64,000 bases of DNA. It comes from Prevotella sp. Lineage in GTDB: Bacteria; Bacteroidota; Bacteroidia; Bacteroidales; Bacteroidaceae. Below are positions 35,501 through 43,228 of this stretch, in pieces. Below the pieces are notes generated by a model. That model was not told the origin of the DNA and did not search any database. It saw only the letters and a program-made list of their open reading frames with translations. How positions within the stretch are numbered: position 1 is the stretch's first letter; the number at the start of each line of letters is the position of its first letter. The position numbers and the translations under genes are program-made. The stretch is taken from NCBI GenBank assembly GCA_017428925.1, contig JAFRPY010000050.1, positions 1 to 64,000 on the forward strand, read 5' to 3'.

Positions 35501-36980
35501 TCTCCGCCTTTACGTTGAGTCTAATGCCCTCGCCGAAGGTGTTGAGGGTGCAGTCAACCTGACCAGTAAGATTAAGCAGGATGCTATTGCCGACTGGACT
35601 GCAGAGATCACAGGTAGCAACGCAACATTTGTACTGAAGAATGCTGACGGCTCCGATCCTGACACCTACACAGCTGCTGATGGAACGAAGGGTAGAAACC
35701 TCATTGACAGTGGTGACCTTTGGGGTGCATCATCATGGACTGCCAAGATGACGCAGAGCGTCAAACTCACTCCAGGTAAGTACATCCTCACCGCATCAGC
35801 ACGCGGCAGCAATGATCTGACTACATTCAAGCTGCTGGCCGACGACAAGAGCGTCGACATGGAGCATTTCGGAGCTGCCGAAGGTTCAGGCATCTTCGAC
35901 CGTGGTTTCAACGACTACTATTTAGAGTTCGAACTGACAGAGGCCAAGGACGTGGTTATTGGCTTCGAAGCTGCCACGGAAGCGGCCCATAACTGGTGTT
36001 CCGTAGCTCGTTTCCGCCTCGCACAACTTGAGGACAAAGCCGTATATGCTACCAACGAAGACCTCGCCCTATTAGCTGAATCTCTGCAGCCCACTGCTAA
36101 ACTCGGCTTCGACGAAGGTGACTATGCTCCTTACAACAACGTTGAGAGCCTAACTGCCGCAGAAGCCGAGGTCACCAAGGTTTATGCGGAAATAGAAGCA
36201 TTTGACGGCAAGGCTATGAAGTCTACCGTCGATGCAGCTATTGAAACCATCAATGCCCTTGAGTGGACTGCTAATACAAAAGAAGTGAATGCTGTCTACG
36301 ATGGTACGTTCGCCAGTGCTGAGAACAATGGTGCTCCTGCTGGTTGGACCATGTCGAACAACACACTTGGCGGTGATTACCATTCACGTGCATTTGTTGG
36401 CGATGAGCGCATGGCTGAGTTTAACGAAACTAATTCCGGACTCTTCCTCCGCTTCGACGGAACAAATAGCAACCGTGGTTCCATGTACTACTATGGTAAC
36501 ACAACGGGTTATACCATGCCTTTAAAGGCAAATACGAACTACTATGTGAAAGTTGACTTCGCAGGATGGGGTAGCACAGGTAAGCCTCTGCGTATAAACA
36601 TCACTGGTCCGGAAGGATTCACAGCAGTGTCCATGACAGAGAACACAAGTGTTCGAGCAGATAATGCAGATGAAACACCTCAGCAGTTCCTTGTCAAGTT
36701 TACAACTACAGAAGCAGGCAACTATGTGATCAACTTCCAGACTCCTGGTTCAGATGACAACAAACACAATGTTGTTGTATCCAACCTTGAACTCTTTAAG
36801 GAGAAGGCTCTTAAGGGCGACGTCAATGGTGACGGCAAGGTCAATGTGGCCGACGTCACGGCATTGGTAAATGCCCTGCAGAAAGGAGAGCAGCCCGCTG
36901 CCGGCAATCTCGATGGTGTCGAGGGTGTCGATGCCAACGACGTGAAGGCACTCGTGGAGCTCATCCTCCACAACGAATAA
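32532..36980 (+). CDS. Giant secreted multidomain protein with C-terminal dockerin
   Basis: The 1482-residue product has a signal peptide (about 1-22, VSAQ). A domain starting FHLYNVGKAQFLT is related to copies in the paralogue and in the C10 protease. A binding-type beta domain (SIKQTVDNLPAGSYELIAVAL) follows. Two tandem modules of about 265 residues are each built of an Ala-rich helical segment plus a beta module with YEFGVTGFHRAGNHATYFYAG. A type I dockerin closes the protein (about 1427-1482, DVNGDGKVNVADV calcium loop). No catalytic domain is recognised. It is probably surface-attached and may bind glycans; no cohesin is visible in the window. Confidence 0.8.
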   Translation: MKHFRLLLTLLALTLGWTNVSAQSWTASEVETGNFHLYNVGKAQFLTRGNGWQTQASTGFNALTLIVEEYNGAYKLRTNVNGDGKGLERLSDPVIYTDQSAGKNSTWTFTKVADASNGPVYTIVSAENHGGGAGSYMTANADNTIVGPADAVTDDYGRWQLFQSWITNTMPVTNTDGWTVSETPTFDAGNICAEFWNKSGASIKQTVDNLPAGSYELIAVALTREGMTATLHAGTNTMNIAVASTSEVNNRAQANTWFNAGNGVNRLEFTHAGGSLEIGLTADNTTGDHWLVWRSFVLLYKGLDLSELKAALQAQIDAVPALEGTTTEAAYNAAKNYADGIDMDALTTEEAISAASTELANLVNAAVALQVPYSRYKEVKAACVAVNGNLDTTAADAEANAATTAEGVDLAIVTVRAALLTYLPTAEASEEAPIDLTNALIDNPTVSENVDYWNVENVGRPYDWSSGPTTNYGETEFYQSTFDFNQTLTLCKGTYEFGVTGFHRAGNHATYFYAGEDKVLIPGVESSVVNNMAEAKTYFDNGNGKVALKFALDNESNTLKIGIVNNDTETDRWTIFRNFTLKYFGSQIDLSSYEELLAAAVAAAEAVEGTVPSAVYQTLATVVSDNNQTYTTKDAYLTAIAAIEEATATAKAMQDPYNRYKTVKAAVVGISETISTTDADAQAEAATTTEALDKAVATLRTNLLAYLPTAEVAEGSFIDLTNAMIDNPTVRQNTSYWTIEGTPNGNYSWGKVDYEECEFYQQNFDFYQTLTLSKGTYEFGVTGFHRAGNHATYFYAGAEDRVLIPGVANDIVNTMTAAKEYFDGGNGKVALKFALEDESNTLKIGIVNNDAETDKWTIFRDFTLKYYGSQVDLSSYEEAWNEAVAAAEAAIAANPNVTGEELTAVNAAKADVPEQTKESYKTKTEALTNATAALIAAAPSYNLYAEKKALVDNFEALPYADPAKKPSTEGAEAPTNAEDAVTKANAFMPALRLYVESNALAEGVEGAVNLTSKIKQDAIADWTAEITGSNATFVLKNADGSDPDTYTAADGTKGRNLIDSGDLWGASSWTAKMTQSVKLTPGKYILTASARGSNDLTTFKLLADDKSVDMEHFGAAEGSGIFDRGFNDYYLEFELTEAKDVVIGFEAATEAAHNWCSVARFRLAQLEDKAVYATNEDLALLAESLQPTAKLGFDEGDYAPYNNVESLTAAEAEVTKVYAEIEAFDGKAMKSTVDAAIETINALEWTANTKEVNAVYDGTFASAENNGAPAGWTMSNNTLGGDYHSRAFVGDERMAEFNETNSGLFLRFDGTNSNRGSMYYYGNTTGYTMPLKANTNYYVKVDFAGWGSTGKPLRINITGPEGFTAVSMTENTSVRADNADETPQQFLVKFTTTEAGNYVINFQTPGSDDNKHNVVVSNLELFKEKALKGDVNGDGKVNVADVTALVNALQKGEQPAAGNLDGVEGVDANDVKALVELILHNE

Positions 36981-37061
36981 CTCTAAGGACGCGGCGATAC
37001 CCTCTCTTCGCTCGCCTACCCGCGGCCTTTGCCGCGTTACTGGAAAGAATAATTCCCAAAG

Positions 37062-37097
37062 GGAACGTAAGGTTACCGCCTTGCGTTCCTTTTTTTG
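37062..37097 (+). terminator. Terminator after the dockerin protein gene
   Basis: The stem GGAACG.AAGG with CCTT.CGTTCC (37062-37089) has a short loop and is followed by eight T. Confidence 0.8.
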
Positions 37098-37114
37098 TGT
37101 CAGTTTGTAAATAT

Positions 37115-37378
37115 GGAACACTACTCTGTACCCTACGGAGCACTGTTCTGTACCTTACGGAGCAGTGCTCCATACCCCTATAGAGCATTGCTCCGTAACA
37201 TCTAGAGCATTGCTCCGTAACGTCTAGAGCATTGCTCCGAGACGCCAAAAGCATTGCTCCCAGACTCCAAAAGCAATGCTTCCAGACCCCAAAAGCATTG
37301 CTCCCAGCCTCCAAAAGCATTGCTCCCAGACCCCAAATGCATTGCTCCCAGACCCCAAAAGCATAGCTTCAAGACATC
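37115..37378. repeat. 22-bp-period array, 12 units
   Basis: The units start at 37115, 37137, 37159, 37181, 37203, 37225, 37247, 37269, 37291, 37313, 37335 and 37357. Early units are hairpins (GGAGCAGTGCTCC, TAGAGCATTGCTCC). Later ones lose self-complementarity and become AAAAGCATTGCTC plus CCAGACCCC. The period matches the arrays at 10670 and 53744. Confidence 0.85.
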
Positions 37379-37399
37379 ATTTTCATAAAATATATTACA

Positions 37400-37566
37400 A
37401 AACACTATTCACTATTCACATTTCATAATAACAACATGATTTTCAATGCATTACAAAGGTGAATAGTACTCTGACTATTCACAGTGAATAGTCAGAGTAC
37501 TATTCACCTTTGTAACACACTGGCAGACAATTACTTATACCAGATTGTGAATAGTGAATAGTGTTT
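37400..37566. repeat. Nested perfect inverted repeats with core GTGAATAGT
   Basis: The outer arms are 21 bp and perfect (37400-37420 with 37546-37566). The inner arms are 32 bp and perfect (37451-37482 with 37484-37515) around a single base. The word GTGAATAGT or its complement occurs many times. No gene lies inside. It directly follows the 22-bp array. Confidence 0.85.
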
Positions 37567-37889
37567 CAACAAATCGTAAGAGAACAAAATTGTATGAAAA
37601 ACTACTACTTTTCGTCAGTTTTGTATATCTTATTTTGAAAGATTTTGATTAGATTTTGTGAGATTTCTCGCCGAGGCGACTGATGACAATCCGTGTAGAT
37701 ACTTGTGATACGCGGACATTTCTTGCTCGCTTTTCTGGAGATTTCGTATCCTTTGTGTTAGTCTGGCAGTTAGGGGCTACAAGAGAAATATCCGCGAATA
37801 CCCTTCCACAGACCAGTAACGACAGTTAAACATTCTTAAACTTTCGCGTATCTCAGCGCACCGCGCGCGAACATCTAATATATTTTGAG

Positions 37890-37897
37890 TAATTTTG
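37890..37897 (+). promoter_or_regulatory. -7 box giving a leader of about 340 nt
   Basis: TAATTTTG is the best -7 box before the ATG at 38242. The leader contains several copies of ATCCGTGTAATCTGTGGTTA-like words (about 37960, 38050, 38108, 38153) mixed with GACAGACGA words. No known riboswitch shape is recognised. The stretch 37567-37889 holds nothing I can assign. Confidence 0.4.
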
Positions 37898-38241
37898 CAG
37901 CCGAATTGACGAACAGAAGAGACAGACGGTACAGAAGAAACATACGAGACAATCTGCACAATCCGTGTAATCTGTGGTTACAAGGACATACAAGACAGAC
38001 GAGACAGAAGAAACAAAGGAGTAATTCTCCTATTCTCTAATTCTTGAAGAAAGGTACGAGATCCGTGTAATCTGTGGTTAAAGGACATACGGGACAGACG
38101 AACATAATCCGTGGGTAATAGGTTGAAGACAACTTTGACAACCTGTGACAACAATCCGTGAGATCTGTGAAATCTGTGGTTCCAAACTAGAAACTTGAAA
38201 CATGAAACTCATATAATTATTAACAACTTAAACCAAACAAA

Positions 38242-41200
38242 ATGAAACAAAAATTACTATTGGCATTACTCGCCCTATTCACGTTAGGGTGGACAAATGC
38301 AAGTGCACAATCGTGGACAGCTTCCGAGGTTGGTGCAGGGAACTTTCACCTCTACAACGTCGGTAAAGGCCAGTTCTTAACAAGTGGTAATGCTTGGGGG
38401 ACTCAGGCTAGCGTTAGTGCAAACAGCGCACTGACGGTGATTGTTGAGGAGTACAACGGTGCCTACAAACTCCGTACCAATGTGAATGGCGACGGTAGGG
38501 GCTTGGAACGCCTTAGTGATCCTGTTATCTATACAGACCAGTCTAACGGTAAGAACTCCACCTGGACTTTCACGAAGGTTGACGATGCCAGCAATGGTCC
38601 TGTCTATACCATCGTATCTGCAGAAAACCATGGTGGCGGTTCTGGCTCGTATATGACGGCCAGTGCTGACAACACTATCGTGGGCCCCGCCGATGCGGTG
38701 ACTGACGACTACGGCCGTTGGCAGCTCGTCAAGTCATGGATTACAAACTCTGTTCCTGTAATTGACGCAAACGGCTGGACGGTTTCCGAAACCCCAACTT
38801 TCGATGGCTCTAATGTCTGTGCCGAGTTCTGGAACAAAAGTGGCGCCTCTATCAAACAGACTGTGAACAACCTGCCCGCTGGTAACTACGAGCTTATCGC
38901 TGTAGCACTTACTCGCACTGGCTATGTGGCTACCCTCCATGCAGGCTCTAACACCATGAATATCGCTACCGCCAGCACAAGCGAAGCTAACAATCGTACT
39001 CAAGCCAACACTTGGTTCAACAACGGTAATGGCGTAAACCGGCTTGAGTTCACACATGCTGGTGGAAGCCTCGAAATTGGCCTGACCGCCGACAATGCTA
39101 ACGGCGACCACTGGTTGGTATGGCGCTCGTTCGTTCTCCTTTACAAGGGTGTTGACCTCACTGCACTTAAGGAATCCCTTCAGGCTCAGATTGACGCTGT
39201 TCCTGCTCTCGAAGGCACTACCACCACAGCTGCTTACAATGCAGCAAAGAACTATGCAGATGGTATTGACATGGATGCCCTTACAACTGAAGAGGCTATT
39301 TCCACTGCATCAACAGAATTGGCAGCTCTCGTTGATGCAGCTAAGGCTTTGCAGCCCAGCTATTCTCGCTATGCCGCTATCAGAGATGCTGCTTTGGCAA
39401 TCTCTGCTAATGTTGCTTTGCCTGATGTTGAGTCTGCTACCACAACTGATGCTATTGACGCAGCCATCCCCACTCTCCGTGCTAACTTCCTCACTGAATT
39501 GCCCAACGTAACCATACCTACAGATCCTGGCTACATCGACGTCACCGCTGTTATGGTTGACAATGCATCTGTTCGTCAGAATACCGATTACTGGACAATA
39601 GAGGGAACTCCCAATACAAGTTATAGTTGGGCTAAGTGTGCTAATAATGAGTGTGAATTCTATCAGCAGAACTTCAAGTTCTATCAGACGCTCGCTTTGA
39701 CTCCAGGTACTTGGGAGTTTGGTGTAACTGGTTTCCACCGTGCTGGTAACCATAGTACTTACTTCTATGCAGGCGAGGATCAGATTCTCATTCCTGGAGT
39801 GGAAAGTTCTGTTGTGAATTCGATGGCTGCGGCTGAGACCTATTTCAACAATGGCAATGGTAAGGTTGCCTTGAAGTTCCTTATTGAGGAAGCTGACAAT
39901 GTTGAGATTGGTATTAACAACCAAGACACCGAGACCGACAAGTGGACCATCTTCCGCGACTTCACACTGAAGTACTATGGTGCTCCCGACTACTCGGTAT
40001 ATGTAGCCCGTTTGGCAGAACTTGCTACAGAAGCTGCTGCTGTTGAGGGTACTGTGCCTGCTGCTGTTTATACAGTTTTGAACGGTGTTGTTACAGAGAA
40101 AAACACAACACACGCTAACAAGGCTGAATACCTTGCTGCTATTGCTGCAATTGAAAACGCCATCACTGAAGCTAAAGAAAAGCAGGGTGCTTACGCTTCC
40201 TATAAGTCTCTCAACACTCTTGTTCAGGCTCTCTATGATGTTGCTAACTATGAAGAACTGACTGAGGGAGCACATGAAGCTCTTGGCACGGCTCTTGGTA
40301 ATGCAGCTACTGAAGTGGAAACAAAAACTACTATTGAGGACATCAATGCTGTAGCTGAGACTTTGAGGGCTGCTGGTGCCACCTATGCAGGAGCAGCCAA
40401 TCCTACTGGTGAGGCTAAGTTCAACCTTACCTTTATGCTCACGAATCCAGATGTTTCCAGTTTCCCAGCTTGGACTGACCGTGCAGATGTTCCGGGATGG
40501 TACACCGATCAGGAAGATGGAAACAGCCAGACAATGGTAAATGAAGCTGCAACTTCAGAGGACGGAACAAAGACCAACTTCTTCGAGTATTGGAGCAATC
40601 CTGCCAAGGCTAATAATTTGTTCGCACTCTATCAAAAGGTTACCCTGCCTCTTGGTACGTTCGATATCAAGTGCTATGCCTTCGCACAGGATCAGTATGC
40701 AGGTCAAAACAGCGTAGGTGTATATTTCTACGCTAATGACACTCAGGGTTCTGCTGTTACGACAGCCCGTCTGACCGAGGCTTCCCTCTCGTTCATCAAC
40801 GATACCGAGCAAGAAGTGAAGATTGGCTTGAAGACCATCACGGGTAACACCTACAACTGGATGGGTATCGGCTACATGGAACTTTACAAAGTTCCTGCTA
40901 ATTCTACCGAATATGCCATCATTACTGATGGTGTCGAAAATGCAACTGTTGTTGCGACAGTTGATGGTGAGCAAGTGACTGAGGCTCTTGCACTGAAGAA
41001 CGTGACCCTGACCGTTACAGCCAATGAAGGTTATCTCCTTGATGATGTAACAGTTACTTACGTCGATGGTGAAGAAACCAAGTATGTTGATTTGGCAAAG
41101 ACAGATGCCGGTTATAACTTCCAGATGCCAGCCTTCGACGTTACAGTGAACGTGACGACCGTTGCATTGGCTACCGCCGAGGATTACGAAGCTCTGAATA

Positions 41201-42579
41201 ATGCCATCAGTTCCTACAAGATTGGTTTCGATAAAGATGAGTATGCTCCTTATATGAATGTTGCTGGCATGAAGGCAATTGCTGCAGCTAAGGCTATTGA
41301 CGTCGAGAATCCTATTGCCCAGTCTGAAGTTTTGGCAGCTATTGATGCCTTGACAAAGGCCACATGGACTCCAAATGAGGAGGAAGTGAATGCATTCTTC
41401 GATGGTTCGTTTGCTTCTGAGTATAGCCATGATGGTAATGTGATGCCTATTGGTTGGCATGGTATTGGCAACTACGATAATGCGACAAATGTTCGCTTAA
41501 TGTGGGATTTCAATAGCAATGCTGGCCTGAATGCAACGAGTAGTAAACAAGGAGCCTTCGCTAAATTCACTGCGGTCTACGGTACTGAAGTAGGTTACAC
41601 CATGCCTCTTAAGGCTGGTACCTATTCGCTGAAGTTCATCTATGGCGGTTGGAATGAAGTTGGTGAACGTATCATTAAGGTTTACAATGAAGATAATGAA
41701 GCAACTTTCCTTACAGAAACAAACATAAAGGCGAAAGACAACAAGGCTCATACGACAGTAGAATCCTGGTCTGCATATAATGGATTCTTTACTATTCCTG
41801 CTGATGGTGATTACATTTTCTCGTTCTACAGAGAGAATACCACTAGCCAGAATCAGTTAGTATTCTCAGATATTGAGATTAAGAAAGCAAACGTCATTGA
41901 ACTCAACGACGCAAGAAGTGAAGATCTTCCTGGAGCTGCAGAGAATGCTGTTGTGAATCTCACCCGCAAGTTCGTGAACAAGTGGAATCCTATCTGCCTG
42001 CCGTTTGAGGTTACTGACTTCTCAGTATTCGGTGAGAATTGTGAAGTTGTGAAGTACACAGGTGACGAAATGAGCGGTGACGATCATGTAACACTGAAGT
42101 TTGAGACTGTTACAGACAAAATGGAAGCAAACGTTCCTTACATGGTTTGGATTAAGGAAGATGCTGATGTAACAAATTCATGGGATCTTACCTTCACTGG
42201 TGTGAACTACAATCCAGCAGAAGCTCCTGTCAGTGCCGGCACTAACTACGACTATGTAGGTGTCTATAAGAACTACGCTAAGGGTACCTCTCCTATTGCA
42301 AATGGTGACGTTATCCTCTCAAGTGGAGCATATAAGACTGTAACTGGCAATGGTGGCAATGCCATCAAAGGCTTCCGTGGCTATTGGAAGAAGAATCCTA
42401 GTGCTGCAGGTGCCAAGTCTGTTTCTGCAGTCATCGATGGTCAGGAAACTGACGACATCAAGTCGATTGAACTCATTGAAGCCTTTACTGAGGGCGTTTA
42501 CAATCTGCAGGGGCAGAAGGTGAACCACGCTCGTAAGGGTGTCTACATCGTGAATGGTAAGAAAGTGGTTATCAAATAA
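38242..42579 (+). CDS. Giant secreted multidomain protein, paralogue, with C-terminal sorting-type tail
   Basis: The 1445-residue product has a signal peptide (about 1-22, ASAQ). Its first roughly 370 residues are nearly identical to the protein at 32532. One GVTGFHRAGNH module follows, then a different central part (about 720-1060) and a beta domain near 1060-1220. The end is AFTEGVYNLQGQKVNHARKG plus a VNGKKVVIK tail, which in Prevotella-type bacteria marks exported surface proteins and is probably a type IX-type or related signal. No catalytic residues are recognised. Its partner ends in a dockerin instead, so the two genes differ mainly in their C-terminal anchoring parts. Confidence 0.8.
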   Translation: MKQKLLLALLALFTLGWTNASAQSWTASEVGAGNFHLYNVGKGQFLTSGNAWGTQASVSANSALTVIVEEYNGAYKLRTNVNGDGRGLERLSDPVIYTDQSNGKNSTWTFTKVDDASNGPVYTIVSAENHGGGSGSYMTASADNTIVGPADAVTDDYGRWQLVKSWITNSVPVIDANGWTVSETPTFDGSNVCAEFWNKSGASIKQTVNNLPAGNYELIAVALTRTGYVATLHAGSNTMNIATASTSEANNRTQANTWFNNGNGVNRLEFTHAGGSLEIGLTADNANGDHWLVWRSFVLLYKGVDLTALKESLQAQIDAVPALEGTTTTAAYNAAKNYADGIDMDALTTEEAISTASTELAALVDAAKALQPSYSRYAAIRDAALAISANVALPDVESATTTDAIDAAIPTLRANFLTELPNVTIPTDPGYIDVTAVMVDNASVRQNTDYWTIEGTPNTSYSWAKCANNECEFYQQNFKFYQTLALTPGTWEFGVTGFHRAGNHSTYFYAGEDQILIPGVESSVVNSMAAAETYFNNGNGKVALKFLIEEADNVEIGINNQDTETDKWTIFRDFTLKYYGAPDYSVYVARLAELATEAAAVEGTVPAAVYTVLNGVVTEKNTTHANKAEYLAAIAAIENAITEAKEKQGAYASYKSLNTLVQALYDVANYEELTEGAHEALGTALGNAATEVETKTTIEDINAVAETLRAAGATYAGAANPTGEAKFNLTFMLTNPDVSSFPAWTDRADVPGWYTDQEDGNSQTMVNEAATSEDGTKTNFFEYWSNPAKANNLFALYQKVTLPLGTFDIKCYAFAQDQYAGQNSVGVYFYANDTQGSAVTTARLTEASLSFINDTEQEVKIGLKTITGNTYNWMGIGYMELYKVPANSTEYAIITDGVENATVVATVDGEQVTEALALKNVTLTVTANEGYLLDDVTVTYVDGEETKYVDLAKTDAGYNFQMPAFDVTVNVTTVALATAEDYEALNNAISSYKIGFDKDEYAPYMNVAGMKAIAAAKAIDVENPIAQSEVLAAIDALTKATWTPNEEEVNAFFDGSFASEYSHDGNVMPIGWHGIGNYDNATNVRLMWDFNSNAGLNATSSKQGAFAKFTAVYGTEVGYTMPLKAGTYSLKFIYGGWNEVGERIIKVYNEDNEATFLTETNIKAKDNKAHTTVESWSAYNGFFTIPADGDYIFSFYRENTTSQNQLVFSDIEIKKANVIELNDARSEDLPGAAENAVVNLTRKFVNKWNPICLPFEVTDFSVFGENCEVVKYTGDEMSGDDHVTLKFETVTDKMEANVPYMVWIKEDADVTNSWDLTFTGVNYNPAEAPVSAGTNYDYVGVYKNYAKGTSPIANGDVILSSGAYKTVTGNGGNAIKGFRGYWKKNPSAAGAKSVSAVIDGQETDDIKSIELIEAFTEGVYNLQGQKVNHARKGVYIVNGKKVVIK

Positions 42580-42597
42580 AAGAAAAGAAACAACAAA

Positions 42598-42786
42598 ATG
42601 AAAAAGAAAAACTATATAGAGCCATCCGTTATCATCAAGAACGTAAGGATTGATTCGTTACTACAAACTGTCAGTGGTGGTGGAAACACAGTCAATCCTC
42701 TTCCTGGTGACGGCGGTGAGGCTGGAGAAGACGATGGGAGTGACGCACGCCAGAACCTCTCAATTAACGACGTTTGGGAAGACTAG
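42598..42786 (+). CDS. Microprotein of 62 residues after the secreted paralogue
   Basis: The product starts MKKKNYIEPSVIIKNVRIDSLLQTVSGGG. It continues with a Gly/Asp/Glu-rich acidic middle and ends LSINDVWED. It begins 18 nt after the large gene and is followed by a terminator. Short proteins of this MKKxxYxxP...LL..S pattern are common in Prevotella and Bacteroides and look like leader-plus-core peptides, but no modification enzyme is next to it. Function unknown. Confidence 0.7.
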   Translation: MKKKNYIEPSVIIKNVRIDSLLQTVSGGGNTVNPLPGDGGEAGEDDGSDARQNLSINDVWED

Positions 42787-43204
42787 CCTACCCCTTACCC
42801 CTCCCTAAATGGAAGGGGAAAGAAGGAGTGATCACGGTAGTAATACCGAAATCTATATGAATGGCAGCAGCTACAGTCGAAAGGATTGTAGCTGCTGTTT
42901 TTTGAGTCTACCCCTTGCCCTGCCCTCCGTCGCAAATAGGGATTTGCTCCCCTTTCTCCAGACTCACCATTGGCTCGAAGGAGCGACCAGAGGTCGAGCG
43001 GTGGGGCTGCAGCCACGCCGGTGGCTGCTCTAAAGCCCCCAGTCGCCCTAAAGGGAAGGGAGATAGGAGCCCCACCGCGAGTCTCCCCAGTAAGGAGGGA
43101 GCTTGTAGGGAGGAGGGACAGGCGGGAGCGCAAGTGTGATGGCTTGCGCTCTTGCTTTGTTTTTAAAAAACAGTAATATGTTTTGATATTTCGAAGATTA
43201 TTAC
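42787..43204. repeat. Gene-free stretch with CCCC/GGGG repeats around a terminator
   Basis: I see no convincing gene. A CCCCTTACCCCTCC / GGAAGGGG repeat (about 42790-42822) is followed by the terminator at 42865. A larger relative (about 42910-43100) contains CCCTTGCCCTGCCC and segments of GGGGCTGCAGCC and GGCGACTGGGGGC type. Confidence 0.55.
42865..42903 (+). terminator. Terminator after the 62-residue gene
   Basis: An 11-bp perfect stem (CAGCAGCTACA with TGTAGCTGCTG) is followed by six T. Confidence 0.85.
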
Positions 43205-43212
43205 TACTTTTG
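43205..43212 (+). promoter_or_regulatory. -7 box of topB
   Basis: TACTTTTG lies 16 nt upstream of the topB ATG. Confidence 0.5.
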
Positions 43213-43228
43213 CAAAAACAAAAATAGC

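Noticed and set aside
37115..37378. Possible CRISPR array
   Set aside because: Unit plus linker is only 22 bp, linkers are repeated rather than unique, and no cas gene is present. The same holds for the arrays at 10670 and 53744.
42809..43176. Short frames in the gene-free stretch before topB
   Set aside because: They are products of CCCC/GGGG repeats without a promoter or start context.
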